From assembly GCA_905234195.1 (NCBI GenBank), contig CAJOFR010000001.1:1-64000 (forward strand): DNA of 64,000 bases, read 5' to 3'. Under the pieces are notes generated by a model that was given only the letters and a program-made list of their open reading frames with translations, did not search any database and was not told the DNA's origin. Source of the DNA: an uncultured Selenomonadaceae bacterium (lineage in GTDB: Bacteria > Bacillota > Negativicutes > Selenomonadales > Selenomonadaceae). This document shows, in pieces, positions 54,568 through 63,590 of this stretch. Position numbers and translations under genes: made by a program. Each line of letters starts with the position of its first letter. Position 1 is the stretch's first letter.

Positions 54568-56103
54568 TTAACGAACGTCCAAATCTAAGTCATTGCGGAG
54601 TTTGATCGCATCACCTATGTGTTTTTCTGAAATTAAATCCGCACCCCCGTCCAAATCCGCTATCGTCCTTCCGACTTTTATTATTCTGTCATAAGATCGC
54701 GCAGATAATTTTTTCGACTCAAAAACATCTTTTAAAAGTTGCTCTGCTTTAGGCGTCATAGTACAAAGCTTTTGTAGCATAGCATGATTCATCTGCGCGT
54801 TACAAAAAAGGTGATATTTCTCAAGTCGCTGGGTTTGAATTTTGCGAGCAACAGAAACCCTTTTCCTAATTTCGCTTGAGGATTCAGCCTTTCTTTTCGA
54901 GCTCAAATCTTCGTATTTCACGCGGGGAACGCGAATATGAATATCAATTCTATCCAAAAGAGGTCCCGAAAGCTTGCGAGTGTAACGTTTAATATCAAGC
55001 GAAGAACATTGACAATCGTGATCCCTATCTCCGTGCCAACCGCAAGGGCAAGGATTCATCGCACAAATTAGAATCATACTTGAAGGAAAAGTCAAAGTGC
55101 CATTCACCCTACTAATCGTAATTTGGCGTTCTTCGAGAGGTTCACGCAGGGCTTCAAGGACGTGTTTTTTAAATTCCGGCAATTCGTCGAGAAAAAGCAC
55201 GCCGTGGTGAGCAAGTGTGACTTGTCCAGGTTTAGGATTTGAGCCACCGCCGATTATTGCTGCCGTCGAGGCGTCATGATTAGGATGTTGAAAAGGACGT
55301 TTCGTGATCAAACCGCCGTTATGTCCAAGTTTTCCGGCCACGCTGTAGATTTTCGTAATTTCCAAAGCCTCTTCGCGGGTGAGTTCTGGCAGAATCGAAC
55401 TCATCCTTTTCGCAAGCATAGTTTTTCCGGAGCCTGGTACCCCCACCATTAAGACATTGTGACCGCCCGCTGCTGCTATTTCCAAAGCGCGTTTTGCCAT
55501 GAATTGTCCCTGAACGTCCGAAAAATCGTCGACTATTTCTATGAATTCTTCAGAGCTAGCGACTAATTGTGGTTTCTCTGGTTCGAGTTTTATCTCACCC
55601 TCCAAAAATTCCACAAGATCTATCAAACTTTCTGGCGCGTAAACTTCCATGCCATCAACCAATAATGCTTCATTTATATTTTCTTTTGCGACAATTATCT
55701 TTTTTATCCCGGCATCTCTTGCGGCGATTGTCATTGGCAAAATTCCATGTACACCGCACAATTTACCTTCCAACGATAACTCCGCTATGAAGATACAGTC
55801 GTTACATTTTTCAGTTGGAATTTTCCCTTGAGCTGTCAGGAGCCCCATTGCTATTGGTAAATCGAGTCCCGCACTTTCTTTTTTTATTTCGGCCGGCGCA
55901 AGGTTTACTGTGATTTTTTCGGATCGAATCCTCAAGCCGGAATTTTTTATCGCCGTGCGCACTCGTTCTTTGGATTCTCGAACTGCAGTATTTGGTAAAC
56001 CAACTATATCAAAAGTCGGCAAACCGTTTGCGCTATCTACCTCAACTGTTATTATTAGGCCGTCCACTCCCTGTGTGCTTGCCCCAAAAGTTCTGGCATA
56101 CAA
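54568..56103 (-). CDS. comM: ComM/YifB family Mg-chelatase-like ATPase
   Basis: A 511-residue AAA+ protein of the YifB/ComM family. In transformable bacteria, ComM is a branch-migration helicase for integrating DNA. Features: an N-terminal Lon-like fold (residues 1-165, VDSANGLPTFDIVGLPNTAVRESKERV), Walker A GVPGSGKTMLAKR, Walker B VLFLDELPEF, a sensor region (NPCPCGWHGD) and a C-terminal Mg_chelatase_C domain. The start is TTG with GGGAGG seven bases upstream. Other competence genes are not in the window. Confidence 0.95.
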   Translation of the reverse strand: MYARTFGASTQGVDGLIITVEVDSANGLPTFDIVGLPNTAVRESKERVRTAIKNSGLRIRSEKITVNLAPAEIKKESAGLDLPIAMGLLTAQGKIPTEKCNDCIFIAELSLEGKLCGVHGILPMTIAARDAGIKKIIVAKENINEALLVDGMEVYAPESLIDLVEFLEGEIKLEPEKPQLVASSEEFIEIVDDFSDVQGQFMAKRALEIAAAGGHNVLMVGVPGSGKTMLAKRMSSILPELTREEALEITKIYSVAGKLGHNGGLITKRPFQHPNHDASTAAIIGGGSNPKPGQVTLAHHGVLFLDELPEFKKHVLEALREPLEERQITISRVNGTLTFPSSMILICAMNPCPCGWHGDRDHDCQCSSLDIKRYTRKLSGPLLDRIDIHIRVPRVKYEDLSSKRKAESSSEIRKRVSVARKIQTQRLEKYHLFCNAQMNHAMLQKLCTMTPKAEQLLKDVFESKKLSARSYDRIIKVGRTIADLDGGADLISEKHIGDAIKLRNDLDLDVR

Positions 56104-56155
56104 TTTTAAACCTCCCAGTCCAAAAATTTAAATTTACTCCACAAAAAATTCTCTC

Positions 56156-56533
56156 CTAAAATTCAGAGTCCATTTCGAATGCATTTTCTATGTGACGAAT
56201 TTTGAAGGCTACACCATCCGAATAAACCTCAATCACATCAAACCTACAACTATATTCAAAATAGTTTTCATTTTGCAAAAAAACGCTCGCCGCTTCGATA
56301 ATTTTTCTTTGTTTACGTAGATCTACGGCTTCAGCGGGAAGACCGTGCAGATAATTGGATCGGGTTTTCACTTCTGTAAAAACTACTGTCTCGTTTAATT
56401 TAGCGACAATATCAATTTCTGCTGAACGGATTCGGTAATTTCGAGCAATAATTTCATATCCATGATTTTTCAGATAATTTGATACATAATCTTCCCCAGC
56501 CTTGCCTAAACGCTTATTTCTATAATTATTCAC
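56156..56533 (-). CDS. YraN/UPF0102 family protein
   Basis: A 125-residue protein with a PD-(D/E)XK nuclease-like fold: GKAGEDYVSNYLKNHGYEI, ARNYRIRSAEIDIVAKLNETVVFTEVKTRS and the helix RKQRKIIEAASVF. The likely active-site residues are Asp in EIDIVA and Glu/Lys in EVKTR. The function is unproven. The GTG start overlaps the TGA of the nitroreductase gene (GTGA), so translation is coupled. It lies between nitroreductase and comM, a common pairing with comM. Confidence 0.92.
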   Translation of the reverse strand: MNNYRNKRLGKAGEDYVSNYLKNHGYEIIARNYRIRSAEIDIVAKLNETVVFTEVKTRSNYLHGLPAEAVDLRKQRKIIEAASVFLQNENYFEYSCRFDVIEVYSDGVAFKIRHIENAFEMDSEF

Positions 56534-57042
56534 AGTTCTATTACCGCTTCAGAAATTTTGCGCCGATCTTCGTGTCGATTGGAAGGTTTAGCATCTTCTG
56601 CGGGGTAACCTATCGGGAACATTGCAATTATCTCGTATCCTTTCATTTCTGGGATTAATTCTTGAAGTTTTGGCGTATCTATGTATCCAACCCAAGTAGT
56701 GGAAAGTCCTTCAGCTTGTACCGCGAGCATTATATGTGTTGCGACGATTGCGCCGTCAACCTGCGCAAAATTCATATTGTCAAAAGGTCTCACGAAGGCT
56801 TCTTCCTTTTTTATTCCGACGACAATTGCCAATTCCGCACCAAATGTAAAGTGAGTCGTCTGTTTAATTTTTTCCATATATTCTACTGAACTAATTTTCC
56901 AAATTTTATAAGGTTGGAGATTTTTTGCTGTAGGTGCAACTATTGCCGCTTGTAAAATTCGCTCAATTTTTTCAGGTTCGATTTTTTTTGAAGTTAATTT
57001 TCTACAAGAATAACGCGATCTGACCAATTCTAAGAATGTCAT
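56530..57042 (-). CDS. Nitroreductase-family flavoprotein
   Basis: A 170-residue FMN-dependent nitroreductase-fold protein. The N-terminal FMN site (RSRYSCRKLTSKKIEPEKIERILQAAIVAPTAKNLQPYKIW) and the later MLAVQAEGLSTTWVG and FPIGYPAED motifs are visible. The substrate is unknown. The start at 57042 has GAGGAG upstream; the frame runs back to 57150 without support. It follows purF by 34 bp and overlaps yraN by four bases. Confidence 0.9.
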   Translation of the reverse strand: MTFLELVRSRYSCRKLTSKKIEPEKIERILQAAIVAPTAKNLQPYKIWKISSVEYMEKIKQTTHFTFGAELAIVVGIKKEEAFVRPFDNMNFAQVDGAIVATHIMLAVQAEGLSTTWVGYIDTPKLQELIPEMKGYEIIAMFPIGYPAEDAKPSNRHEDRRKISEAVIEL

Positions 57043-57076
57043 TTTTTTATCTCCTCTCAATATTAAAATTAAAAAT

Positions 57077-58510
57077 TCAATTGTCATATTCACCGCGAAT
57101 ATCTTCAATTGGCGGATTAATTGGATAATTGCCACTAAAACAAGCGTCACAAATTGGAAGATTACCAGACATTTCGTTTAAATACTCAATTGGAAGGTAC
57201 CCTAGCGAGTCAGCACCAATTATTTTGCGAATCTCCTCAACTGTGCGTTTATGAGCAATTAGCTGATCCTCCTTCGGGATATCAATCCCAAAATAGCAAG
57301 GATGATAAAACGGAGGACTTGATATACGCATATGGACTTCTCTTGCCCCCGCGTCTTTCAACATCGTGATAATCTGATTGCTAGTAGTACCACGAACTAT
57401 AGAATCGTCGACCATGACAATTTTTTTACCTTCTACAACATCACGTAAGACATTTAACTTAATTTTTACACTTTTAACTCTAGTTGATTGTTTAGGTTTT
57501 ATAAAGGTTCGACCGACATAAGTATTTTTATTAAAAGCAATTCCATATGGTATACCCGATGCCGCAGAATATCCTACAGCTGCCATATTCCCAGATTCCG
57601 GAACGCCTACAACCAGATCTGCTTCAACGGGATGAGTTTTTGCCAGAAGTTTTCCCGCAATGATTCTAGACTTTGTAACACTCATGCCATCAAAAGTCGT
57701 ATCTGGTCTACAAAAATAAATATACTCAAAAATACAACGCGCAGTTTTATTGTGAGGCAAACTTAATTCCAAATTGGATTCAATATTTCCATCGGGAGTG
57801 ACTGTAACTACTTCACCAGGTAAAACATCTCGAATAAATTTTGCGTTAATGGTTTCAAGCGCACAACTTTCGGACGTTATGATATAGGCATTATCCAATT
57901 TACCAATCACAAGAGGACGAAATCCCCAAGGATCGCGTGCGCCGATCAACTTTCGTGGACTCGCTATTACGAGCGAATATGAGCCCTGAACTTTCTGCAG
58001 TGCTTTAACAGTGGCTTCTTGTACTGAATTTGTGTGTATCCTCTCGCGTGCAATGTGATAAGCTATAGTCTCGGTGTCGGTCGTTGTTTGAAAAATTGCT
58101 CCGCTCATCGCCAGTTCGCGTCTTAATTGGGGAGTATTAACGAGATTTCCATTGTGTGCAAGCATCAAGGTTCCCTTTATATAAGCAAGCACTAGCGGTT
58201 GGGAATTTTCGCGATTTGAGGCACCTGCTGTCGAGTAGCGAACATGACCAACTCCTAAATTTCCTCTAAGGTTGAACATGTCGTCGCTATGAAAAACTTC
58301 ATTTACGAGACCTAAATCTTTATGACAACGCACGGAATCTTTACCATCAAAAGTATCAGTTACAGCTATCCCTGCACTTTCTTGACCGCGATGTTGTAAG
58401 GCATAAAGTCCATAGTAAATAGTGGGGGCTACGTCTTCCCCATCGAAATTATACATACCAAATACGCCACAAGATTCACCCACCGAATTTTCCATGACCC
58501 CCAAATCCAT
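57077..58510 (-). CDS. purF: Amidophosphoribosyltransferase
   Basis: PurF commits PRPP to purine synthesis. The 477-residue enzyme is the Bacillus type: a 13-residue propeptide (MDLGVMENSVGES) before the catalytic Cys in CGVFGMY, and four cysteines fitting a 4Fe-4S cluster (CIFEYIYF, PCYFGIDI, ICDACFSGNYP). The glutaminase domain has LQHRGQESAG and GHVRYSTAG. The PRPP loop is IVMVDDSIVRGTT. GGAGG lies 11 bases before the ATG. A perfect consensus promoter is 51 bases upstream. Other pur genes are not adjacent, which is unusual. Confidence 0.97.
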   Translation of the reverse strand: MDLGVMENSVGESCGVFGMYNFDGEDVAPTIYYGLYALQHRGQESAGIAVTDTFDGKDSVRCHKDLGLVNEVFHSDDMFNLRGNLGVGHVRYSTAGASNRENSQPLVLAYIKGTLMLAHNGNLVNTPQLRRELAMSGAIFQTTTDTETIAYHIARERIHTNSVQEATVKALQKVQGSYSLVIASPRKLIGARDPWGFRPLVIGKLDNAYIITSESCALETINAKFIRDVLPGEVVTVTPDGNIESNLELSLPHNKTARCIFEYIYFCRPDTTFDGMSVTKSRIIAGKLLAKTHPVEADLVVGVPESGNMAAVGYSAASGIPYGIAFNKNTYVGRTFIKPKQSTRVKSVKIKLNVLRDVVEGKKIVMVDDSIVRGTTSNQIITMLKDAGAREVHMRISSPPFYHPCYFGIDIPKEDQLIAHKRTVEEIRKIIGADSLGYLPIEYLNEMSGNLPICDACFSGNYPINPPIEDIRGEYDN

Positions 58511-58560
58511 CGGAGTGTCATCCTCCTTTTTTGTGCAATTGTTGAAAATTTTTATAAGAA

Positions 58561-58589
58561 TTATAATTCAACTAGTTTTCTTTGTCAAA
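58561..58589 (-). promoter_or_regulatory. Consensus promoter of purF
   Basis: Minus strand: perfect TTGACA (58589-58584), a 17-base spacer and perfect TATAAT (58566-58561). No purine riboswitch is visible between it and the start. Confidence 0.85.
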
Positions 58590-58621
58590 GTCTAATATTA
58601 ATCAAATTAATAAAGGTGTGA

Positions 58622-60490
58622 CTATTTTTTTGGAATACTCTTTAACCATACAATCAAGACGGAGATATCTGCAGGAGAAACTCCAGAAATTCTAGTTGCT
58701 TGACCTATCGAGCATGGACGAATTTTCGACAGTTTCTCTTTAGCTTCAAATCTCAAATTTTGAATTAAATTATAATTTATATCATCAGGAATTGATATTT
58801 TTTCTAAATTTAACATTTTATCTGCCAACTCTGATTGCTTTTGAATATATCCGCTGTAAAAAAGAGAAATTTCAATCTGTTTTGCGGAATTTCGAGATAT
58901 ATTTGGTAAATCAAATATTTTTCTTAGTTTTTCATAAGTAACTCCTGGTCGTTTTATCAAATCGGCAATAGGCATAGTAGTATGGATTTCGCCTATGTCA
59001 ACTGACTTTAATTTTTCGTTTATTTCTTTGCAAGGAGTAATTCTTGTTTCGTTAAGTTTATTAGATGCAACTTCAATTTCTGTAATTTTTGTTTTAAATT
59101 TTTCTACACGCTCAGGAGAAGCAAGACCTATCCTAATAGCGTGCGGGGTTAAACGAATATCTGCATTGTCATGGCGCAGTAACAAACGGTACTCAGCTCT
59201 TGAAGTTAGCATCCGGTAAGGCTCATCCGTGCCTTTAGTTACTAGATCATCAATCAATACTCCAATATATCCCTCGGAACGTTTCAAAATTAACGGCTCA
59301 GTGTTTTTTACAAACGCCGCTGCGTTTATTCCTGCTATGATACCTTGAGCAGCGGCTTCCTCATATCCTGAACTTCCATTCGATTGCCCCGCCGAAAAAA
59401 GACCGGCAATATTTTTAAATTCTAGAGTTTGTTTAAGTTGCAAGGGGTCAATGCAATCGTACTCAATAGCATAGCCATGTCTCATAATTTTTACATTTTC
59501 TAATCCAGGTATAGTTCGTAAAAATTCAATTTGAACATCTGCCGGCATACTGGTAGACATTCCCTGAACATAAAACTCTTGTGTACCCAAACCTTCGGGC
59601 TCAAGAAAAAGCTGATGTCTGTCCTTATCTGGAAATCTGATAATTTTAGATTCTATCGAAGGGCAATAACGAGGCCCCACACCCTCTATTACTCCGTTCG
59701 CCATTGGTGCACGGTGGAGATTTTTCTTCAAAATGTCGTGAGTCCTTTTATTTGTGTATGTAAGATAACAAACAGCCTTATTTATTACAGGTGTCTCTGT
59801 AATAAAAGAAAAATTCTGATTTTCATCCACTCCACATTGAATTTCCATTTTACTGAAATCAATCGTACGTCCATCGACGCGAGCAGGTGTACCCGTTTTG
59901 AATCTCATTAGCCTTATACCGCAATTTTTTAGAGAATCAGACAGCTTATTTGCTGCTCTTTGTCCATTAGGCCCCCCGTTAAAAATACTTTCACCAATAA
60001 TAATACGTCCGCCTAAATAGGTGCCTGATGCTAAAATTACCGCATTTGCCAAAAACGTCTCATTTGTTTCTGTTGTAACCCCGATGATTTTATCGTTTTC
60101 TGTAATTATATCTTCAATAAGCAATTGTTTTAAGTCAAGGTTGCAAGTGTTTTCACAAACAGATTTCATAAAGAACTGGTACATTCTCTTATCAGCTTGA
60201 GCCCGTAGAGCTTGAACAGCAAAACCCTTTCCAGTATTGAGAGTACGAAATTGTATGCAGGTCTTATCGGCAGCGACACCCATTTCCCCGCCTAGTGCAT
60301 CAACTTCACGTACTAAATTTCCCTTTGCTGGACCGCCAATCGATGGGTTACACGGCATCATAGCTAAATTTTCAAGCGAAAGGGTTGCAAGTAAAGTTTT
60401 ACAACCAAGCCTCGCTGTAGCAAGAGCAGCTTCAATACCTGCATGTCCAGCGCCAATGACGATAACGTCATATCTATCCTCTAGAAACAT
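58622..60490 (-). CDS. mnmG: tRNA U34 carboxymethylaminomethyl enzyme MnmG
   Basis: MnmG (GidA) works with MnmE to modify the wobble uridine of several tRNAs, using FAD, NADH and folate. The 622-residue protein has the FAD-binding VIVIGAGHAGIEAALATARLG, the GGPAKGNLVREVDALGGEMG block, CPSIESKIIRFPDK, AGQSNGSSGYEEAAAQGIIAGINAA, and a helical C-terminal MnmE/tRNA-binding domain ending GVSPADISVLIVWL. GAAGGAG precedes the ATG. It lies 42 bp after mnmE on the same strand. Confidence 0.97.
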   Translation of the reverse strand: MFLEDRYDVIVIGAGHAGIEAALATARLGCKTLLATLSLENLAMMPCNPSIGGPAKGNLVREVDALGGEMGVAADKTCIQFRTLNTGKGFAVQALRAQADKRMYQFFMKSVCENTCNLDLKQLLIEDIITENDKIIGVTTETNETFLANAVILASGTYLGGRIIIGESIFNGGPNGQRAANKLSDSLKNCGIRLMRFKTGTPARVDGRTIDFSKMEIQCGVDENQNFSFITETPVINKAVCYLTYTNKRTHDILKKNLHRAPMANGVIEGVGPRYCPSIESKIIRFPDKDRHQLFLEPEGLGTQEFYVQGMSTSMPADVQIEFLRTIPGLENVKIMRHGYAIEYDCIDPLQLKQTLEFKNIAGLFSAGQSNGSSGYEEAAAQGIIAGINAAAFVKNTEPLILKRSEGYIGVLIDDLVTKGTDEPYRMLTSRAEYRLLLRHDNADIRLTPHAIRIGLASPERVEKFKTKITEIEVASNKLNETRITPCKEINEKLKSVDIGEIHTTMPIADLIKRPGVTYEKLRKIFDLPNISRNSAKQIEISLFYSGYIQKQSELADKMLNLEKISIPDDINYNLIQNLRFEAKEKLSKIRPCSIGQATRISGVSPADISVLIVWLKSIPKK

Positions 60491-60532
60491 AAAATCTCCT
60501 TCATACTAGATTTTGTTGTACATCTTGTCGTT

Positions 60533-61903
60533 TTACTTACCTATACAAAATTTAGAAAAAATTTCATCAATAACGTCCTCGTCGACGGATTCACCGGTCA
60601 GTTTGCTAAATAGCTCTAGCGCGGAACGTAAATCAATAGAAACAAAGTCTAAACCTAAGTCGTGCTCAATAGCGTCTCTTGCTTCTTTCATGTGTTTAAT
60701 GGAATCTGAGAGAATTATTGATTCTCTTTCATTACCTACAAACGACATTTCCAAGCTATCTTTTTCTATTTTTTTTGATATAAATTTAAAAATAGAATCA
60801 ATTCCTGAATCTGTTTTTATAGAAATTGGAATTACTTCTTCTTTTGAGTACTCTTTTATGCGCATTGTATTGATTTTCGCTGGGAGATCCGATTTAGTTA
60901 GTAAGATCAGCACCTGACGGTTTCTAATTAGGTCAAGAATCCGAGAATCTTCATCCGAAAAAGATCTCGAGATATCGAAAAGGGCGAAAATAATATCTGC
61001 GTCTTCAATGTAACTAACAGCACGGTTTATGCCGATTTTTTCAATAGGATTATCGGTATCTCTTATTCCTGCCATGTCGATAAGTTTTAAAGGTATACCT
61101 CTAAAGTCTATAAATTCTTCTATGACATCTCTGGTTGTTCCAGGTATGTCAGTAACAATAGCTCTTTCAGATTGAGTCAAGTAATTAAGAAGACTGGATT
61201 TACCAACATTTGGTTTACCAATAATAGCAACTTTCAAGCCTTCACGTAGAAGCTTTCCCCTATGTTGATTATTCAATATTTCTTGCGCTTCTTCTATTTG
61301 TAATTCTATTTTTTTGTCAATTTCGTTGATAACTATATCTTCTACATCATCCTCGGGGAAATCAATCAAAGCTTCAATATGTGCAACAATTTTCAAAATT
61401 TCTCTACGAATTTTCTTGATTTGACTGGAAGTTTTACCTAAAAGTTGATTTTCTGCGGCTTTCAACGCAGTCGGAGTCTTTGCTTGGATTATATCTAGAA
61501 CCGCTTGCGCTTGTGATAAGTCTAACCTTCCGTTTAGAAAGGCGCGTTTTGTGAACTCTCCGCGCTCAGCGGGTCTTGCCCCAGCCTCGAACGTTCGCCT
61601 TAAAACTGCTCTAAGTGCTTCAACTCCACCGTGACACTGAATCTCGACAACATTTTCCATCGTATAAGACTTCGGTGAACGCATAATCAAAACGATCGCT
61701 TCATCTATAATTTCACCGTTTGCGTCTTTTACATGACCAAAAATAACGCTTCGATCTGGAGCGGTCATTAGCGATTTATTGTTCATCGCGGTAAAAACCT
61801 TGTCGGCTATCGCTATGGAATTTTCCCCACTCATCCTTATAATTCCGATGCCAGCTGTGCCGAACGCCGTAGCTACCGCACTTATTGTGTCCCCTTGTTT
61901 CAA
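60533..61903 (-). CDS. mnmE: tRNA modification GTPase MnmE
   Basis: The GTPase partner of MnmG. The 456-residue protein has the folate-binding N-domain (IRMSGENS, GVEALRAVLRRTFEAGAR), a helical domain carrying the inserted G domain (GKPNVGKSSLLN, DIPGTTRDV, DMAGIRD, TKSD) and the C-terminal CIGK whose Cys is needed for the modification. The start is TTG with GAGGTGA upstream. A TATAAT box lies at 61921-61926. It is first in the mnmE-mnmG pair. Confidence 0.97.
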   Translation of the reverse strand: MKQGDTISAVATAFGTAGIGIIRMSGENSIAIADKVFTAMNNKSLMTAPDRSVIFGHVKDANGEIIDEAIVLIMRSPKSYTMENVVEIQCHGGVEALRAVLRRTFEAGARPAERGEFTKRAFLNGRLDLSQAQAVLDIIQAKTPTALKAAENQLLGKTSSQIKKIRREILKIVAHIEALIDFPEDDVEDIVINEIDKKIELQIEEAQEILNNQHRGKLLREGLKVAIIGKPNVGKSSLLNYLTQSERAIVTDIPGTTRDVIEEFIDFRGIPLKLIDMAGIRDTDNPIEKIGINRAVSYIEDADIIFALFDISRSFSDEDSRILDLIRNRQVLILLTKSDLPAKINTMRIKEYSKEEVIPISIKTDSGIDSIFKFISKKIEKDSLEMSFVGNERESIILSDSIKHMKEARDAIEHDLGLDFVSIDLRSALELFSKLTGESVDEDVIDEIFSKFCIGK

Positions 61904-61920
61904 ACTATCACCTCATTTTT

Positions 61921-61926
61921 ATTATA
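61921..61926 (-). promoter_or_regulatory. -10 box before mnmE
   Basis: TATAAT on the minus strand, 18 bases before the TTG start. No convincing -35 was found at 16-18 bases. Confidence 0.35.
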
Positions 61927-61994
61927 CACCATTTTCGAGATTTTTTATGTAAAAATTTATTTCAATCTTACTTTAATTGGTATTTGTGAAAACT

Positions 61995-62050
61995 ATATTT
62001 ATAATAACTACATTATAAATATTGCGAAAACTTTTATCGTGATATATAAT
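61995..62050 (+). promoter_or_regulatory. Operator-like palindrome and promoter of the PTS genes
   Basis: ATATTTATAAT (61995-62005) and ATTATAAATAT (62012-62022) form a perfect 11-bp inverted repeat with a six-base spacer. It abuts TTGCGA (62022-62027), a 17-base spacer and perfect TATAAT (62045-62050). The palindrome is well placed for a dimeric regulator controlling the IIB gene. Confidence 0.65.
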
Positions 62051-62102
62051 CTGCGCGTTTAGAAGTCAATTTGGTTTTATTTAGGGGAAAGGTGGTATTT
62101 TT

Positions 62103-62594
62103 ATGGAGATTGCTTTTTGTCGAATTGACGACCGTTTGATTCATGGACAGGTCGCGACAGTTTGGTCTAAGGTCACTGGTTGTAACCGTATCATGTGCGT
62201 GAGTGACGAAGTTGCAAAGGATGAATTGCGCAAGAAACTTCTCCTGCAGGTTGTTCCTCCTGGACTGAAAGGTTACGTCGTTTCCGTCGACAAAGCTTGC
62301 GAAGCGTACAAGAACCCCAAGTTCGACTCTTTCAAGACGCTGTTTTTGTTCACGAATCCTACGGACGTCGTTCGCGCCGTAAAAGGTGGCATACCTTTTA
62401 AATCGGTAAATCTCGGCGGAAAGACTTTTAAAGATGGTGACACCATGATTTCACAAGCTGTTGGTGTGAGCCCTAAAGATGTCGAGTCTTTAAAGGAACT
62501 TGTAAACATGGGGATTGAGGTTGAGATGCGTAAACTTGCTAACGACACTAAAGTTAATGTTGTTGACGCGCTCAAGGCAAAGAATCTCTGGTAA
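62103..62594 (+). CDS. Mannose/fructose/sorbose-family PTS IIB component
   Basis: A 163-residue cytoplasmic IIB protein of the mannose PTS family. It takes phosphate from IIA on His15 (RIDDRLIHGQVATVW) and gives it to the sugar brought in by IIC/IID. Family features continue with MCVSDEVAKDELRKKLL and SVNLGGKTF. GGGGAAAGGTGG precedes the start. No IIA gene is upstream; it may lie beyond the window. A hairpin and a promoter separate it from IIC. The sugar (mannose, fructose, sorbose, GalNAc or other) cannot be told. Confidence 0.93.
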   Translation: MEIAFCRIDDRLIHGQVATVWSKVTGCNRIMCVSDEVAKDELRKKLLLQVVPPGLKGYVVSVDKACEAYKNPKFDSFKTLFLFTNPTDVVRAVKGGIPFKSVNLGGKTFKDGDTMISQAVGVSPKDVESLKELVNMGIEVEMRKLANDTKVNVVDALKAKNLW

Positions 62595-62616
62595 CATGCC
62601 GAAAAATTTATAAGCT

Positions 62617-62653
62617 GTTGCAGGCGTTTAGGTTTATCTCGCCTGCAACTTTT
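62617..62653 (+). terminator. Hairpin between PTS IIB and IIC genes
   Basis: GTTGCAGGCG (62617-62626) and CGCCTGCAAC (62640-62649) form a perfect ten-pair stem with a 13-base loop, followed by TTTTGG. The T run is short, so it may be a partial terminator or an mRNA-stabilising end. Confidence 0.6.
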
Positions 62654-62718
62654 GGCTTGTAAATCTTTAACAAGTATTACTTATCAAGTAAATTTCAAAG
62701 CATTTTTTCTTATTATTT

Positions 62719-62747
62719 TTGACAGATCCTTGAAAATTTAATATTGT
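62719..62747 (+). promoter_or_regulatory. Internal promoter before PTS IIC
   Basis: Perfect TTGACA (62719-62724), a 17-base spacer and TATTGT (62742-62747). It would start a transcript only a few bases before the IIC ribosome site. Confidence 0.55.
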
Positions 62748-62771
62748 TAGCTAGAAGGGGTGTTTTGTGCT

Positions 62772-63575
62772 ATGACAATTATACTGCTGTTTATAGTTGC
62801 AGCAATTACTGGTATGGCATCAGTCTTGGACGAAGCCCAATTTCACCGTCCGGTTGTGGCGTGCACGATGACGGGTGCGGTTCTTGGCGATATGACTACA
62901 GGAATTATTCTCGGCGGTACTCTTGAGATGATGGCTCTTGGCTGGATGAACGTCGGCGCGGCAATGGCTCCGGATGCTGCTTTGGCATCAGTTGTTTCTA
63001 CAATTCTTGTAATAGTTGGTCATCAAAGCATCGGTGCGGGTATTGCGCTGGCGGTTCCGCTGGCTGCAGCAGGTCAAGTTCTCACTATCTTCGTCCGTAC
63101 GATTACGGTTTTCTTCCAGCATTTGGCGGATAAGTACGCCGAAGAGGGAAGTTGTCGCGGTATAGAGATGTGTCACTTTGCTGGTCTCATTCTTCAAGCA
63201 CTGCGCGTTGCGATTCCCGCAATTGCAATTTATTTGGTTGCAGGTACTGATACTGTAAACAATGCACTTAATTCTATTCCGGAAGTTATTACTCGCGGTC
63301 TTCAGGTTGCCGGCGGATTTATCGTTGTTGTAGGTTACGCGATGGTTATCAATCTGATGAACGCCCAAAAATTGATGGTCTATTTCTTCCTCGGGTTCCT
63401 TCTTGCGGTTTTCACTGACATCAACCTTATCGGTTTTGGTGCTATCGGTGCGATTTGCGCTTACTTCCATATTAAAGGTATGCAAACCGAAATTCACATT
63501 GACGAAGTTGCAGCAAGTGGTGGCGGCGGTGCCAAGATTGAAGGCGACGACATTGACGATTCTGAATTGATGTAA
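62772..63575 (+). CDS. Mannose-family PTS IIC component
   Basis: A 267-residue membrane component with several hydrophobic segments. It opens IILLFIVAAITGMASVLDEAQFHRPVVACTMTGAVLGD-style and has the GGTLEMMALGWMNVGAAMAPDAALASV signature of EII-Sor/Man IIC. The C-terminal 30 residues are acidic and glycine-rich (GGGGAKIEGDDIDDSELM). ATG 62772 has GAAGGGG 11 bases upstream; the in-frame GTG at 62760 overlaps that site. It is followed by IID with a 15-bp gap. Confidence 0.92.
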   Translation: MTIILLFIVAAITGMASVLDEAQFHRPVVACTMTGAVLGDMTTGIILGGTLEMMALGWMNVGAAMAPDAALASVVSTILVIVGHQSIGAGIALAVPLAAAGQVLTIFVRTITVFFQHLADKYAEEGSCRGIEMCHFAGLILQALRVAIPAIAIYLVAGTDTVNNALNSIPEVITRGLQVAGGFIVVVGYAMVINLMNAQKLMVYFFLGFLLAVFTDINLIGFGAIGAICAYFHIKGMQTEIHIDEVAASGGGGAKIEGDDIDDSELM

Positions 63576-63590
63576 GAGGAGGCGCACAAA

